Shown here: positions 44,913-53,188 of the stretch, in pieces | How positions within the stretch are numbered: position 1 is the stretch's first letter | How the letters are laid out: every line of letters starts with the position of its first letter | Assembly (NCBI GenBank): GCA_910578565.1 | Contig: CAJTQF010000001.1 | Location: forward strand, 62,001 to 126,000 | Reading direction: 5' to 3' | Length of the DNA stretch: 64,000 nt | Source: an uncultured Christensenella sp. | Lineage (GTDB): Bacteria > Bacillota > Clostridia > Christensenellales > Borkfalkiaceae | Notes under the pieces: generated by a model | Told to the model about the DNA's origin: nothing | What the model saw: only the letters and a program-made list of their open reading frames with translations | Database searches by the model: none | Made by a program: the position numbers and the translations under genes

Positions 44913-45227
44913 ATGGAAGGCAAAATTGCAATAGTGGGCGGCGGCGACAGCATAACCGTTTTCAAAGCGGCGGGCGTTGCGGCGTTTGCGGCGGAAAACG
45001 CGGAAACAGCCAGAGAGCTTATCCGCAGGATAGCCAAAGATTATAAAATAATTTTTGTGACTGAAGAGATTTACGCGCCCCTTGCCGCATTCTTAAAAAG
45101 GTTTGACGAACAGCCGTATCCCGTAATTTTAAGCGTGCCTGTAAACGAAGGCTCCGATTACGGCAAGCAACTATTAAAAAGCGCAATGGAACGTGCGCTC
45201 GGCGTTGATATTCTTTTCAACACTTAG
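44913..45227 (+). CDS. ntpG: V-type ATPase subunit F (NtpG)
   Basis: The 104-aa subunit is a Rossmann-like domain beginning KIAIVGGGDSITVFKAAGV and including KIIFVTEEIYAPL, both typical of subunit F. It binds the central shaft D. The C-terminal QLLKSAMERALGVDIL is the expected final helix. Confidence 0.92.
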   Translation: MEGKIAIVGGGDSITVFKAAGVAAFAAENAETARELIRRIAKDYKIIFVTEEIYAPLAAFLKRFDEQPYPVILSVPVNEGSDYGKQLLKSAMERALGVDILFNT

Positions 45228-45258
45228 CATAAATAATACGAAAAAAAAGGATTTTTTC

Positions 45259-47016
45259 ATGGGTAAAACAGTTAAAATTTCGGGACCGCTGATTATTGCC
45301 GAAAATATGGCGGACAGCAAAATGTTCGACGTGGTGCGGGTGTCCGACAAGGGACTTATCGGCGAAATAATCGAACTGCGCGGCGACAAGGCGTCTATAC
45401 AGGTCTATGAAGAAACTTCGGGGCTTGGTCCGGGCGAAGATGTCGTATCCACGGGCGAACCGCTTTCGGCTGAACTTGCGCCTGGACTTATTTCCGGCAT
45501 TTTTGACGGAATACAGCGTCCGTTGACAACCCTTTACTTCAAATACGGAGCGCGTATTTCAAGGGGCGTTTCGGTTAACCGCCTTGACAGGGAAAAGAAG
45601 TGGCTCTTTGTGCCGAGAGTAAAGGTTGGCGACACCGTGGAAGAAGGCGACGTTCTCGGCACGGTGCAGGAAACCGAAGTTATCGAACACAGAATTTTAG
45701 TCCCCAACGGAATGGGCGGTCAGGTCACCGCGATACAGGAAGGGGATTTTACCATAGAACAGACGGTTGCGACTCTGCGCACGCAAAGCGGCAAACGCAA
45801 TATCTGTATGCTGCGGAAATGGCCCGTCCGCCGCGGCAGACCTTACCGTGAAAAACTTGCGCCCGCTTCGCCCATGATTACGGGACAGCGCGTTGTGGAC
45901 ACTCTGTTCCCCATTGCGCGCGGCGGCGTTGCCGCCGTTCCCGGTCCTTTCGGAAGCGGCAAAACTGTAGTTCAGCACCAGCTTGCAAAGTGGGCTGACG
46001 CCGATATTATCGTATACGTCGGATGCGGCGAACGCGGCAACGAAATGACCGACGTTTTAAACGAGTTCCCCGCGCTCAAAGACCCCAAGACGGGGCAACC
46101 GATTATGAAGAGAACGGTTCTTATAGCAAACACTTCCGATATGCCCGTTGCGGCGCGCGAAGCGTCTATTTACACCGGTATAACCATTGCGGAGTACTTC
46201 CGCGATATGGGCTACAACGTGGCTATAATGGCAGACTCTACTTCGCGCTGGGCGGAAGCGCTGCGCGAAATGAGCGGACGTTTGGAAGAAATGCCGGGCG
46301 ACGAAGGCTATCCCGCCTATCTTTCAAGCCGTCTGGCAGAGTTTTACGAAAGGGCAGGTATTGTCAGAATTCTCGGCGGCGGAAACAGAACGGGCTCGGT
46401 TACCGCAATCGGCGCGGTATCCCCGCCGGGCGGCGACTTGTCGGAGCCGGTTTCGCAGGCAACTTTAAGAATAGTCAAAGTTTTCTGGGGGCTTTCCGCT
46501 TCACTTGCATATAAGCGCCATTTCCCCGCTATAGACTGGCTAATAAGCTATTCGTTATATGCCGACAAAATGAAGGACTGGTTCGACGAAAGAGTGGGAG
46601 CCGATTTCTTCGAATACCGCCAGTTTGTAATGACGGTATTGCAGGAAGAAGCCGCGCTGGACGAAATAGTGCGTCTTGTCGGTATGGACGCTCTCTCGTC
46701 CAAGGACAGGTTGACTATGGAAACGGCTAAAATTATAAGGGAAGACTATCTGCACCAGAACGCATTTGACGACATAGACACATATTCGTCAATGAAAAAG
46801 CAGTTTTATATGTTGAAACTCATATATGAGTTCGACTCTATGTCGCGCGAAGCGCTTGAAAATTACGTTGACGTAAACGCAATTATCTCCTGCCCGTTCA
46901 AAGAGAGAATAGGCAGGGCAAAATACATTCCCGAAGATAACCTTTCCGAATTCGACGAAATTCTGAAACAGATGAACGCCGAGCTGAAAGGGCTTGCAGG
47001 AGGGGAAGATGTTTAA
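45259..47016 (+). CDS. ntpA: V-type ATPase catalytic subunit A
   Basis: I place the start at the ATG encoding MGKTVKISGPLII, giving 585 aa, the normal length; a longer frame upstream overlaps ntpG. Visible features are the non-homologous region typical of A subunits, the P-loop GPFGSGKT (about residues 232-239), GERGNEM, MADSTSRWAEALREMSGRL and the head region. It hydrolyses ATP (or makes it) in the cytoplasmic A3B3 head. Its end overlaps ntpB by 8 bases. Confidence 0.96.
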   Translation: MGKTVKISGPLIIAENMADSKMFDVVRVSDKGLIGEIIELRGDKASIQVYEETSGLGPGEDVVSTGEPLSAELAPGLISGIFDGIQRPLTTLYFKYGARISRGVSVNRLDREKKWLFVPRVKVGDTVEEGDVLGTVQETEVIEHRILVPNGMGGQVTAIQEGDFTIEQTVATLRTQSGKRNICMLRKWPVRRGRPYREKLAPASPMITGQRVVDTLFPIARGGVAAVPGPFGSGKTVVQHQLAKWADADIIVYVGCGERGNEMTDVLNEFPALKDPKTGQPIMKRTVLIANTSDMPVAAREASIYTGITIAEYFRDMGYNVAIMADSTSRWAEALREMSGRLEEMPGDEGYPAYLSSRLAEFYERAGIVRILGGGNRTGSVTAIGAVSPPGGDLSEPVSQATLRIVKVFWGLSASLAYKRHFPAIDWLISYSLYADKMKDWFDERVGADFFEYRQFVMTVLQEEAALDEIVRLVGMDALSSKDRLTMETAKIIREDYLHQNAFDDIDTYSSMKKQFYMLKLIYEFDSMSREALENYVDVNAIISCPFKERIGRAKYIPEDNLSEFDEILKQMNAELKGLAGGEDV

Positions 47017-48394
47017 AGAGTATAAGACGATACGCGAAGTGGTCGGACCGTTGATGCTTGTCGAAGGCGTATCGGGTGTAAAGTACAACGAGCTTGTGGA
47101 CGTGGTATGTTCGGACGGAGATATAAGGCGCGGCAAGGTGCTTGAAATCAACCGCGACAAAGCCGTTGTCCAGTTGTTTGAAAACTCGCAGGGGCTGCAA
47201 ATTGCAACGGCAAAGGCAAGGTTCACGGGTCACAGCCAGCAACTTGCGGTATCCCGCGATATGCTTGGCAGGGTATTCGACGGAATGGGCAATCCCCGCG
47301 ACGGCGGCGCGCCCGTTATTCCCGAAAAACTTATGGACATCAACGGCGAACCCATAAATCCCGCGGCGCGCGACTATCCCGACGAATTTATACAGACGGG
47401 AATTTCGGCGATAGACGGACTTAACACCCTTGTAAGGGGACAGAAGCTCCCCGTGTTTTCGATGAGCGGTCTTCCCCACGCCGAGCTTGCCGCGCAGATT
47501 GCAAGGCAGGCGAAAGTGCGCGGCGGCGACAGCAAATTTGCGGTTGTGTTCGCGGCGATAGGCATCACGTTCGAAGAAGCGCAGTATTTTGTGGACGACT
47601 TCAAAAAGACGGGCGCAATAGAAAGAACGGTTCTTTTTACCAACCTTGCAAATGACCCCGCGGTCGAGCGTATCGCTACGCCGAGAATGGCGCTGACCTG
47701 CGCAGAATATCTCGCGTTCGAGTGCGGTATGCACGTTTTGGTAATTATGACCGATATAACCAACTACGCGGAAGCTCTGCGCGAAGTTTCGGCTGCGCGT
47801 CGCGAAGTGCCCGGTCGGCGCGGCTATCCCGGTTATTTATATACCGACCTTGCAACTATGTACGAGCGCGCGGGCAGAATCCGCGGCAGCGAAGGGTCTA
47901 TTACCCAGATTCCTATCCTGACAATGCCTGAAGACGATAAAACCCATCCCATACCAGACCTTACGGGGTACATTACCGAAGGACAGATAATCTTGTCCCG
48001 CGACCTGTACAAAAAGGGCGTCAACCCGCCCATAGACGTTTTGCCGTCGCTGTCAAGGCTTAAAGATAAGGGCATAGGCAGGGACAAGACTCGTGAAGAC
48101 CACGCCGACACTATGAACCAGCTTTTCTCGGCATACGCAAGCGGTAAAGAGAGTAAAGAGCTTTCCGCCATTCTCGGCGAAGCAGCGCTCTCGGATACGG
48201 ATAAACTGTATGCAAAGTTTGCCGAACAGTTTGAAAAATTGTATATAAACCAGGGTTTCAACGCGGACAGAACTGTTGAAGAAACGCTTGATTTAGGCTG
48301 GGAACTTCTTAAAATTTTGCCCGTAGGCGAACTTAAAAGAATCCGAAAGGCATATATTGACAAGTATCTTAAAAAGGAAGATACGCAAAATTAA
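47009..48394 (+). CDS. ntpB: V-type ATPase regulatory subunit B
   Basis: The 461-aa protein starts at the ATG preceded by AGGAGGGG (the frame extends 15 bases further up). It has the B-subunit features GLPHAELAAQIARQA in place of a P-loop, ITNYAEALREVSAARREVPG, GYPGYLYTDLATMYERAG and GSITQIPILTMPEDDKTHPI. It alternates with A subunits in the head and contributes the arginine finger. Confidence 0.96.
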   Translation: MFKEYKTIREVVGPLMLVEGVSGVKYNELVDVVCSDGDIRRGKVLEINRDKAVVQLFENSQGLQIATAKARFTGHSQQLAVSRDMLGRVFDGMGNPRDGGAPVIPEKLMDINGEPINPAARDYPDEFIQTGISAIDGLNTLVRGQKLPVFSMSGLPHAELAAQIARQAKVRGGDSKFAVVFAAIGITFEEAQYFVDDFKKTGAIERTVLFTNLANDPAVERIATPRMALTCAEYLAFECGMHVLVIMTDITNYAEALREVSAARREVPGRRGYPGYLYTDLATMYERAGRIRGSEGSITQIPILTMPEDDKTHPIPDLTGYITEGQIILSRDLYKKGVNPPIDVLPSLSRLKDKGIGRDKTREDHADTMNQLFSAYASGKESKELSAILGEAALSDTDKLYAKFAEQFEKLYINQGFNADRTVEETLDLGWELLKILPVGELKRIRKAYIDKYLKKEDTQN

Positions 48395-48403
48395 GGATTT
48401 AAA

Positions 48404-49024
48404 ATGGCTCGTTTGAACGTAAATCCCACCCGTATGGAGCTTAAAAAGCTGAAAGGCAGGCTCGATACGGCGGTACGGGGGCACAAACTTTTAAAGGATA
48501 AATCCGACGAAATGATTCGCCGATTTTCCGTTATGATAAAGAGAAATAAAGCCCTGCGCGACGAAGTGGAAAAAGAGCTTGCTCTCACGCTGAAAGATTT
48601 TTCGGTGGCGCGCTCCGTTACTTCCCCGTACAGCGCCGAGGCAGCTTTTGCAATGCCTTCGGTACAGGTTAAAGCGGATTGCGCTGTGCAGAGCGTAATG
48701 GGGGTGGCGGTGCCTAAAATTTCGGTTTCGACGGACAGACGGTCTGAAGAACTGCCCTATGCTTACCCCGAAATTACCAGCGAAGCTGATTACTCGGTAG
48801 AACGCGCCGCCGCGCTTATTCCAAAACTTTTGCAACTTGCCGAAGTGGAGAAGAGCGTCAGAATGCTTGCTGACGAAATAGAGCGCAACAAGCGCCGTGT
48901 AAACGCGCTTGAATACGTCATGATTCCGCAGTTGCGGGAAACTATAAAATACATCAAATCGAAACTTGACGAAAACGAGCGCTCGGCGGTAATCCGTCTT
49001 ATGAAGGTAAAAAGCAAAGCGTAA
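48404..49024 (+). CDS. ntpD: V-type ATPase central-shaft subunit D
   Basis: The 206-aa protein begins LNVNPTRMELKKLKGRL, the hallmark of subunit D, and forms two long antiparallel coiled-coil helices (about 1-70 and 135-200). It is the rotating shaft inside A3B3. It is the last gene of the operon; no clear terminator follows, only a short GCTGT/ACAGC hairpin at 49078-49093 inside the next transcript. Confidence 0.95.
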   Translation: MARLNVNPTRMELKKLKGRLDTAVRGHKLLKDKSDEMIRRFSVMIKRNKALRDEVEKELALTLKDFSVARSVTSPYSAEAAFAMPSVQVKADCAVQSVMGVAVPKISVSTDRRSEELPYAYPEITSEADYSVERAAALIPKLLQLAEVEKSVRMLADEIERNKRRVNALEYVMIPQLRETIKYIKSKLDENERSAVIRLMKVKSKA

Positions 49025-49042
49025 TTTTTGCGTATAAATCGT

Positions 49043-49071
49043 TTGACAAAAAAAAGGTTATTTACTATAAT
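49043..49071 (+). promoter_or_regulatory. Strong promoter ahead of the tRNA-Arg region
   Basis: Consensus TTGACA (49043-49048), 17 bases, TATAAT (49066-49071). It would transcribe the tRNA relic and the real tRNA-Arg. Confidence 0.85.
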
Positions 49072-49116
49072 AAAAAAGCTGTCGGGAAACAGCCGCGTTA
49101 ATTTAACGGTAAATAC

Positions 49117-49284
49117 GCACATTTCTAAACCGGATATAGCGGTGAGCAAACGCGTATTCAAAACAGCACAGTGCGCTGTTTTGGCGTTGCGAAATGAGTG
49201 ATCGCATATTCTGGCGCGAACGGTGACCGAGACCGTCGCAAACCTTACGGCGGGCGAGAAGGACTACGGGACCAAAGGCAAGCC
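49117..49284 (+). pseudogene. Degenerate tRNA-Arg copy split by an insertion
   Basis: Bases 49117-49147 resemble the 5' third of the functional tRNA-Arg 200 bases downstream, with the same AAATACGCAC just before it. Bases 49256-49284 (AGGACTACGGGACCAAAGGC) resemble its anticodon arm. Between them (49148-49255) lies the second copy of the dispersed repeat. The relic cannot fold as a tRNA. Confidence 0.5.
49148..49245 (+). repeat. Dispersed palindromic repeat, copy 2
   Basis: This matches, in opposite orientation, the 19300-19385 region. It shares the 23-base hairpin (49160-49182, AAAACAGC / GCTGTTTT) and flanking GCGCGAACG. It appears to interrupt a tRNA-Arg relic. Confidence 0.55.
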
Positions 49285-49315
49285 TTTGGGACAAATTGAA
49301 GTTAATAATAAATAC

Positions 49316-49392
49316 GCACCTTTAGCTCAACTGGATAGAGCGTTGGTCTACGGAACCAAAGGCTAGGGATTCGAATTCCTTAAGGTGCACCA
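49316..49392 (+). tRNA. tRNA-Arg (anticodon ACG), CCA encoded
   Basis: Seven-base acceptor stem GCACCTT / AAGGTGC (49316-49322 with 49382-49388), D arm GCTC/GAGC, anticodon stem TTGGT/ACCAA with loop CTACGGA, and T loop TTCGAAT. Discriminator A and CCA follow. The 3' end is the target whose last bases are duplicated at 56.7 and 61.5 kb. Confidence 0.95.
49374..49390 (+). repeat. Attachment-site repeat, copy 1 (tRNA-Arg 3' end)
   Basis: The 17-base AATTCCTTAAGGTGCAC at the tRNA end is repeated exactly at 56704-56720 and 61518-61534. It marks the left end of the island. Confidence 0.85.
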
Positions 49393-49395
49393 TTC

Positions 49396-49446
49396 ATAAC
49401 CTAATTCGAATACTTACTAAAAGTATCGTGTTAGGTTATTTTCTTT
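49396..49446 (+). terminator. tRNA-Arg terminator
   Basis: Outer stem AACCTAA / TTAGGTT with an inner ATACTT / AAGTAT stem, then ATTTTCTTT. Confidence 0.7.
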
Positions 49447-49487
49447 ATGCTAAAAATCAAGCGCAACGGCGGTTTATGCCGCAAAAG

Positions 49488-49626
49488 GCTATTGACTGAA
49501 ATTGCGGTGTGTTAGGCTCGTGCGCCAAAGGCAAACCAAAACCCACCTAAACGCGTTTAGGTGGGTTGCTGTGTTTCGCCCTTATTTGCCTTAATACACA
49601 CCGCAAGAAAAGTTTCAGTCAATAGC
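49488..49626. repeat. Large imperfect inverted repeat with an internal perfect palindrome
   Basis: Arms 49488-49517 and 49588-49626 share GCTATTGACTGAAA and TTGCGGTGTGT blocks with small indels. The centre (49540-49567) is a perfect 28-base palindrome AACCCACCTAAAC / GTTTAGGTGGGTT that can act as terminator for the recombinase gene. It could be a recombination site, a terminator complex or a MITE. The gap 49393-49658 holds no gene. Confidence 0.6.
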
Positions 49627-49658
49627 ACTGTGGAATAAATAGCCGTTGGTTTACGGCT

Positions 49659-51161
49659 TTATATATACAATACAAGTTTCGTTCTCTGCGTATAAGGTTT
49701 TGTATTCGCCCATTTGAAAGTTATCATTTCAATAGTTTCCGAATAAAAAATTAGCCCCGACTTTTCGTTGTCGGGACTAATTCTAATGGGGCTATTAAAT
49801 TGTATTTCGATTTTATCGTCATATAAAACCACTTGCTTTATAAGGTAGGTAATAAGCATTTTTGGCTCGTGCAACATTTTCTCGTAAAACTCTCTGATGT
49901 CGCTTGCTTTAAACTGTACGGCTTGTTTACTGCGTTCTATAAGTATCTGCCGTTCTAACAGTTCTTGTTGCTGTTCAAGCTCTTTTAAACGCTTACTTGT
50001 TGCGTTAGTAATAATACCACGCTCAACGGCATTAACCATATTGTTTATAGCCGTTTCAACCTGCTTATGCTGTCTTGTTAAAACCTTTAAAACGGAATTT
50101 TCTTTTAACTGTATTTCTTGTATTCGCAAAAGCTCATTTACAATATAGTTCATATTTTCGGGGTTGCTTAATTCTTCAACAGCGGTATTGATAACTATAT
50201 CTTCAATGACTTCTTTGCGTATCATACCTTTGTTGCAGTCATTTATACGCTTTTTCCGTCCGTTGCATTTGTAGTAATAAATCTTTGTGCCGTTCTTGGT
50301 AGTACCACTTTCGCCATGCATAGGCTGTCCGCAATTTCCGCATATCAATTTTTGCCGTAATAGAAAATCAATGTGTACGCTTTTTTTGCCGTACTTATTA
50401 TTAGTAACTTTCGCACGGACTTTTTCGTATATGTCGGTAGGAACGATTTGCGGATACATATTGTCAATTACTTCTTCACCGTGTTTATATACGCCCGAAT
50501 ACTTTTCGTTACGCAAAATATTGTAAACGCTGTTTTTTACGAACGGCTTGCCTTTGTATAAAATTCCTTTTTCGGTCAAGTCTTTGATTATATCTCTTAC
50601 AAATACGCCGTTTGCATATTGTTTGTACATATAGCGGACTACTTCGGCATCGTTCTCGTCAACTACGATTTTCCGTCCGTCAATTTTGTAACCGTACAAT
50701 ACCGTACCGCCTTGATATAAACCTTTGCGCCGTGTTTCTTTCATTCCACGACTTACCTTTTGTGCAAGCTCGGCTGAATAGTATTGGTTCATACCTTCAA
50801 GTAGGCTTTCAAGTATAATACCTTCGGGTGTGTCGGGTATGTTTTCCATAGCTGACAATACTTTAACACCGTTATCACGCAAAGTCTTTTTATGTATTGC
50901 CGTTTCATATTTGTTACGGCTGAAACGGTCTAACTTATACACAAGCACATAATCCCATTCTTTACGGTTGCTGTCTTTAAGCATTTTCTGAAAGTCTGGA
51001 CGGTTGTCGTTCGTTCCCGACATAGCACGGTCTATATAAGTGTTGAGTATGAAAATATTATTGCGCTGTGCATATTCTTCACAAACTCTTAACTGTCCGT
51101 CTATGGACTGCTCTGTTTGGTTGTCGCAAGAGTATCTTGCATAAATAACTGCTGTTTTCAT
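49659..51161 (-). CDS. Large serine recombinase (site-specific integrase)
   Basis: The 500-aa protein has an N-terminal resolvase domain with catalytic Ser11 (YARYSCDNQTEQSIDGQ), the segment YVLVYKLDRFSRN, and a recombinase domain (about 155-260). A zinc ribbon (CGNCGQPMHG ... CNGRKKRINDC) and a coiled-coil region (about 370-410) follow. It would integrate and excise the element. It sits just inside the left end of the island, pointing outward to the tRNA. Such enzymes rarely use tRNA 3' ends, so the tRNA duplication may come from another integrase. AAAGGAG precedes the ATG. Confidence 0.92.
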   Translation of the reverse strand: MKTAVIYARYSCDNQTEQSIDGQLRVCEEYAQRNNIFILNTYIDRAMSGTNDNRPDFQKMLKDSNRKEWDYVLVYKLDRFSRNKYETAIHKKTLRDNGVKVLSAMENIPDTPEGIILESLLEGMNQYYSAELAQKVSRGMKETRRKGLYQGGTVLYGYKIDGRKIVVDENDAEVVRYMYKQYANGVFVRDIIKDLTEKGILYKGKPFVKNSVYNILRNEKYSGVYKHGEEVIDNMYPQIVPTDIYEKVRAKVTNNKYGKKSVHIDFLLRQKLICGNCGQPMHGESGTTKNGTKIYYYKCNGRKKRINDCNKGMIRKEVIEDIVINTAVEELSNPENMNYIVNELLRIQEIQLKENSVLKVLTRQHKQVETAINNMVNAVERGIITNATSKRLKELEQQQELLERQILIERSKQAVQFKASDIREFYEKMLHEPKMLITYLIKQVVLYDDKIEIQFNSPIRISPDNEKSGLIFYSETIEMITFKWANTKPYTQRTKLVLYI

Positions 51162-51262
51162 AAGATTTTAAACTCCTTTAAAATGAATTTTTTATTTTGT
51201 CTTTCGACAAGGGGCGAACAAACGAAAACGCAAAAATCGTGTATATTCTCTGACTGTGTTTT

Positions 51263-51311
51263 CTCTGATGCAAGGGCTACGAAAGTAGTGCATTTTACCC
51301 TTGCAACAGAG
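51263..51311 (-). other. Hairpin between the Rep and recombinase genes
   Basis: CTCTG-GCAAGGG ... CCCTTGC-CAGAG stem in the 191-bp gap 51162-51352. No T-run follows, so it is not a classic terminator. A 33-codon minus-strand frame through it is not convincing. Confidence 0.4.
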
Positions 51312-51352
51312 TGCGTTTCCGTTTACGCTCCGCCCGTCGATAGACAAAATAT

Positions 51353-52258
51353 TTAATTGGCTTTGGGCATTTGCTCTATAACTTCGGGACTTACCTTGCC
51401 CATAAGTACGCCCTCGTCTATACATTCAAAATTATCAAATAGTAGTAACTTCTTTTCGTCCACACCAAAACCGCAAGCTATATCTTCGTCCAAAATATCG
51501 CTCTTGAAATAGGTGGGCAATTTACCGCCGTAAACAAGTTTTTCGCCCGACTTCTCTATGTATTTGAGTAGGTATTTAACCGACTGCGATATATCGTTAG
51601 GAATTTCTATCGGCTTGAAATCGTTTCTGCCAAACTCTTTTAAAAAGTGCGTATTTTGATAAGTTGTCTGCATACGGTGGCTTTTCGTGCTGTAATCTTT
51701 TATTTCCTTAATCTCGCCTATCATTTGCGGTATGTAGAAAATGCCGTGGAAGTGTAGCCGTTCTGTTTCGGGCGCACGTTCCCATACGCCTATATATTTC
51801 CAACCGTTACGGCTTACAGCGTGTTTTAGAGTGTTGCGTAGTTTCTTCTTAAATGTTTCTTCGGTGTGCTGTTCGTCCGAATAGGTAAAAGTTACGAAAA
51901 AATTCCATTCCTTTTGTAAATGCACTTTGCGCCATAGTCTTGTATAGCGTTTATAAGCGTTATTTTTCTTGCGCTCTATATTGCTATCTACAAATTCATT
52001 TACTTGCTCGGCGGTTTTAAACTCGTCTTTCAGCTTTTCGGCAATATACTTTTTGCGTTCTCGTTTGGGTAGGCTTTGACTTTCCGCATACGCTGTTTCA
52101 AATTTGTCTTTCGGTGTAGGTGGGGCGTTTCCGTCAGTCTTTGGTTTAGTGGTGGGTTTTGGCTTTTTCCTTTTACGCTGTTTGCTCGGAAAGTTTTCGG
52201 GTGGTATGGCTATATAATGTCCGCCGTCTGAATATACTTTTGTTCCTATATATGGCAT
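51353..52258 (-). CDS. HUH-type rolling-circle replication initiator (Rep)
   Basis: The 301-aa protein has the three motifs of HUH endonucleases: motif 1 FFVTFTYSD (about 120-128), motif 2 RLHFHGIFY with His169 and His171, and motif 3 SVKYLLKYIEK with Tyr229/Tyr233 as candidate nicking residues. The N terminus (about 28-55) is a Lys/Pro-rich, disordered stretch. It should nick one strand to start rolling-circle replication of an excised form of the element, in the style of phage and plasmid Reps. It follows a 47-aa gene by 13 bases on the minus strand and shares its promoter and long leader. Confidence 0.8.
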   Translation of the reverse strand: MPYIGTKVYSDGGHYIAIPPENFPSKQRKRKKPKPTTKPKTDGNAPPTPKDKFETAYAESQSLPKRERKKYIAEKLKDEFKTAEQVNEFVDSNIERKKNNAYKRYTRLWRKVHLQKEWNFFVTFTYSDEQHTEETFKKKLRNTLKHAVSRNGWKYIGVWERAPETERLHFHGIFYIPQMIGEIKEIKDYSTKSHRMQTTYQNTHFLKEFGRNDFKPIEIPNDISQSVKYLLKYIEKSGEKLVYGGKLPTYFKSDILDEDIACGFGVDEKKLLLFDNFECIDEGVLMGKVSPEVIEQMPKAN

Positions 52259-52271
52259 TTCATTTTCCCCC

Positions 52272-52415
52272 TTAATTTCCGTGCTGTTGTTTCAGCTCTT
52301 TAAGTTTTGCTAAAAGCGTTTCAAAAAAAGCTGTGCGCTCGCTTTCGGTCAACGCCCGAATTTCGGGTTTGCCGATAGTGATTACTTTTAATTGTTGTGT
52401 CTTGTTTTCCTGCAA
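52272..52415 (-). CDS. 47-aa protein, first gene of the Rep operon
   Basis: It starts at a TTG eight bases after GGAGG. The short protein has a beta-rich first half (QLKVITIGKPEIRALTESER) and a charged C-terminal helix (FFETLLAKLKELKQQ). It ends 13 bases before the Rep gene, so the two are probably co-translated. I recognise no family; it may regulate Rep or replication. It is supported by ribosome site, codon pattern and spacing. Confidence 0.65.
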   Translation of the reverse strand: MQENKTQQLKVITIGKPEIRALTESERTAFFETLLAKLKELKQQHGN

Positions 52416-52454
52416 ATTTCTGTCCTCCAAATCGAAAAAATTTGCACGAAAAAA

Positions 52455-52510
52455 GGGCGATGTACAAAATCTTACGAGAACCTAATCTCATAAAACTTTG
52501 TACATCGCCC
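52455..52510 (-). promoter_or_regulatory. Leader attenuator hairpin upstream of the 47-aa/Rep genes
   Basis: Perfect 14-bp arms GGGCGATGTACAAA / TTTGTACATCGCCC enclose a small GAGA/TCTC stem. On the minus strand TTTTTT follows, and the Shine-Dalgarno sequence is about 25 bases further on. With the promoter at 52745 this gives a leader of about 295 bases that can terminate before the genes, suggesting conditional or copy-number control. Confidence 0.65.
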
Positions 52511-52716
52511 GTTGAATAAGAGTGTGCTATCTTCTCTCTTATCAAAACGCAACTCTGCACCTTTTCTTTGTGTTGGGGGTGAGCCGGCTTTTCACTTAAT
52601 CGCTACTTCGCACCTTAAACTATACACTGGTATGCTGTTTTAGCTGCACAATAGATTTCCTATTGACGCAGTTACTCATATTAAGTTGTAACCGCACTTT
52701 TTTTGTGCGTGCAAGT

Positions 52717-52745
52717 ATTATATAACGCAAAAAGAATAAAGTCAA
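52717..52745 (-). promoter_or_regulatory. Promoter of the 47-aa/Rep/recombinase genes
   Basis: On the minus strand TTGACT (52745-52740), 17 bases, TATAAT (52722-52717). The region 52746-53037 upstream holds no gene I can support; it contains an AACCCTATACT / AGTATAAGGTT hairpin near 52905-52930 like those at the att copies. Confidence 0.75.
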
Positions 52746-53037
52746 ACATTTGTTTACATTATTTTTTAAATTTTTTTGCGGAATGCCTTGCAAAAGACAG
52801 TTTACACCGCTGAACGCTGAAAATTATGACAGTATATGCGGAAAAATGAAAAGCATTGTCGCAAGCAGTGAAAAGCTGGGCGCACCGCCGTTAAAAGAAA
52901 AAACAACCCTATACTAAAAAGTATAAGGTTATGAATTACGCCGCCGCACGAAGAAGGGGGTGATTTGCAAGCGGTTTAGCGCAAACGCCCCTTTCGTTCG
53001 GCGTTCATATCTTTCTTTTTATTCGGTTGTTTTCTTT

Positions 53038-53103
53038 TGTGGCGGGTGCTTGAACGCGCGGCGTAGCCGCGCGCTCGTTTATTCAAGCACCCGCCACAGT
53101 GCC
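53038..53103. repeat. GC-rich long palindrome, copy 1
   Basis: TGGCGGGTGCTTGAACGCGC with its complement, the right arm carrying an 8-base insertion. The same palindrome, perfect and longer, occurs at 58818-58880. Both stand out from the AT-rich flanks. Confidence 0.75.
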
Positions 53104-53142
53104 AAATAGTTGATTTTTAATTTTTAAAGACTTACTTATTAC

Positions 53143-53171
53143 TTGAAAAATTACATAATTTATGATATACT
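53143..53171 (+). promoter_or_regulatory. Promoter of the restriction-modification genes
   Basis: TTGAAA (53143-53148), 17 bases, TATACT (53166-53171), 17 bases before the ATG. Confidence 0.65.
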
Positions 53172-53188
53172 GATATTGAGGTGTGCCT

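Noticed and set aside
51192..51425. 77-codon minus-strand frame between Rep and recombinase
   Set aside because: Mostly overlaps the Rep gene in another frame and passes through a hairpin; Arg/Cys-rich, non-protein-like.
52321..52560. 79-codon minus-strand frame
   Set aside because: Overlaps the better supported 47-aa gene and the attenuator hairpin in another frame; no ribosome site.
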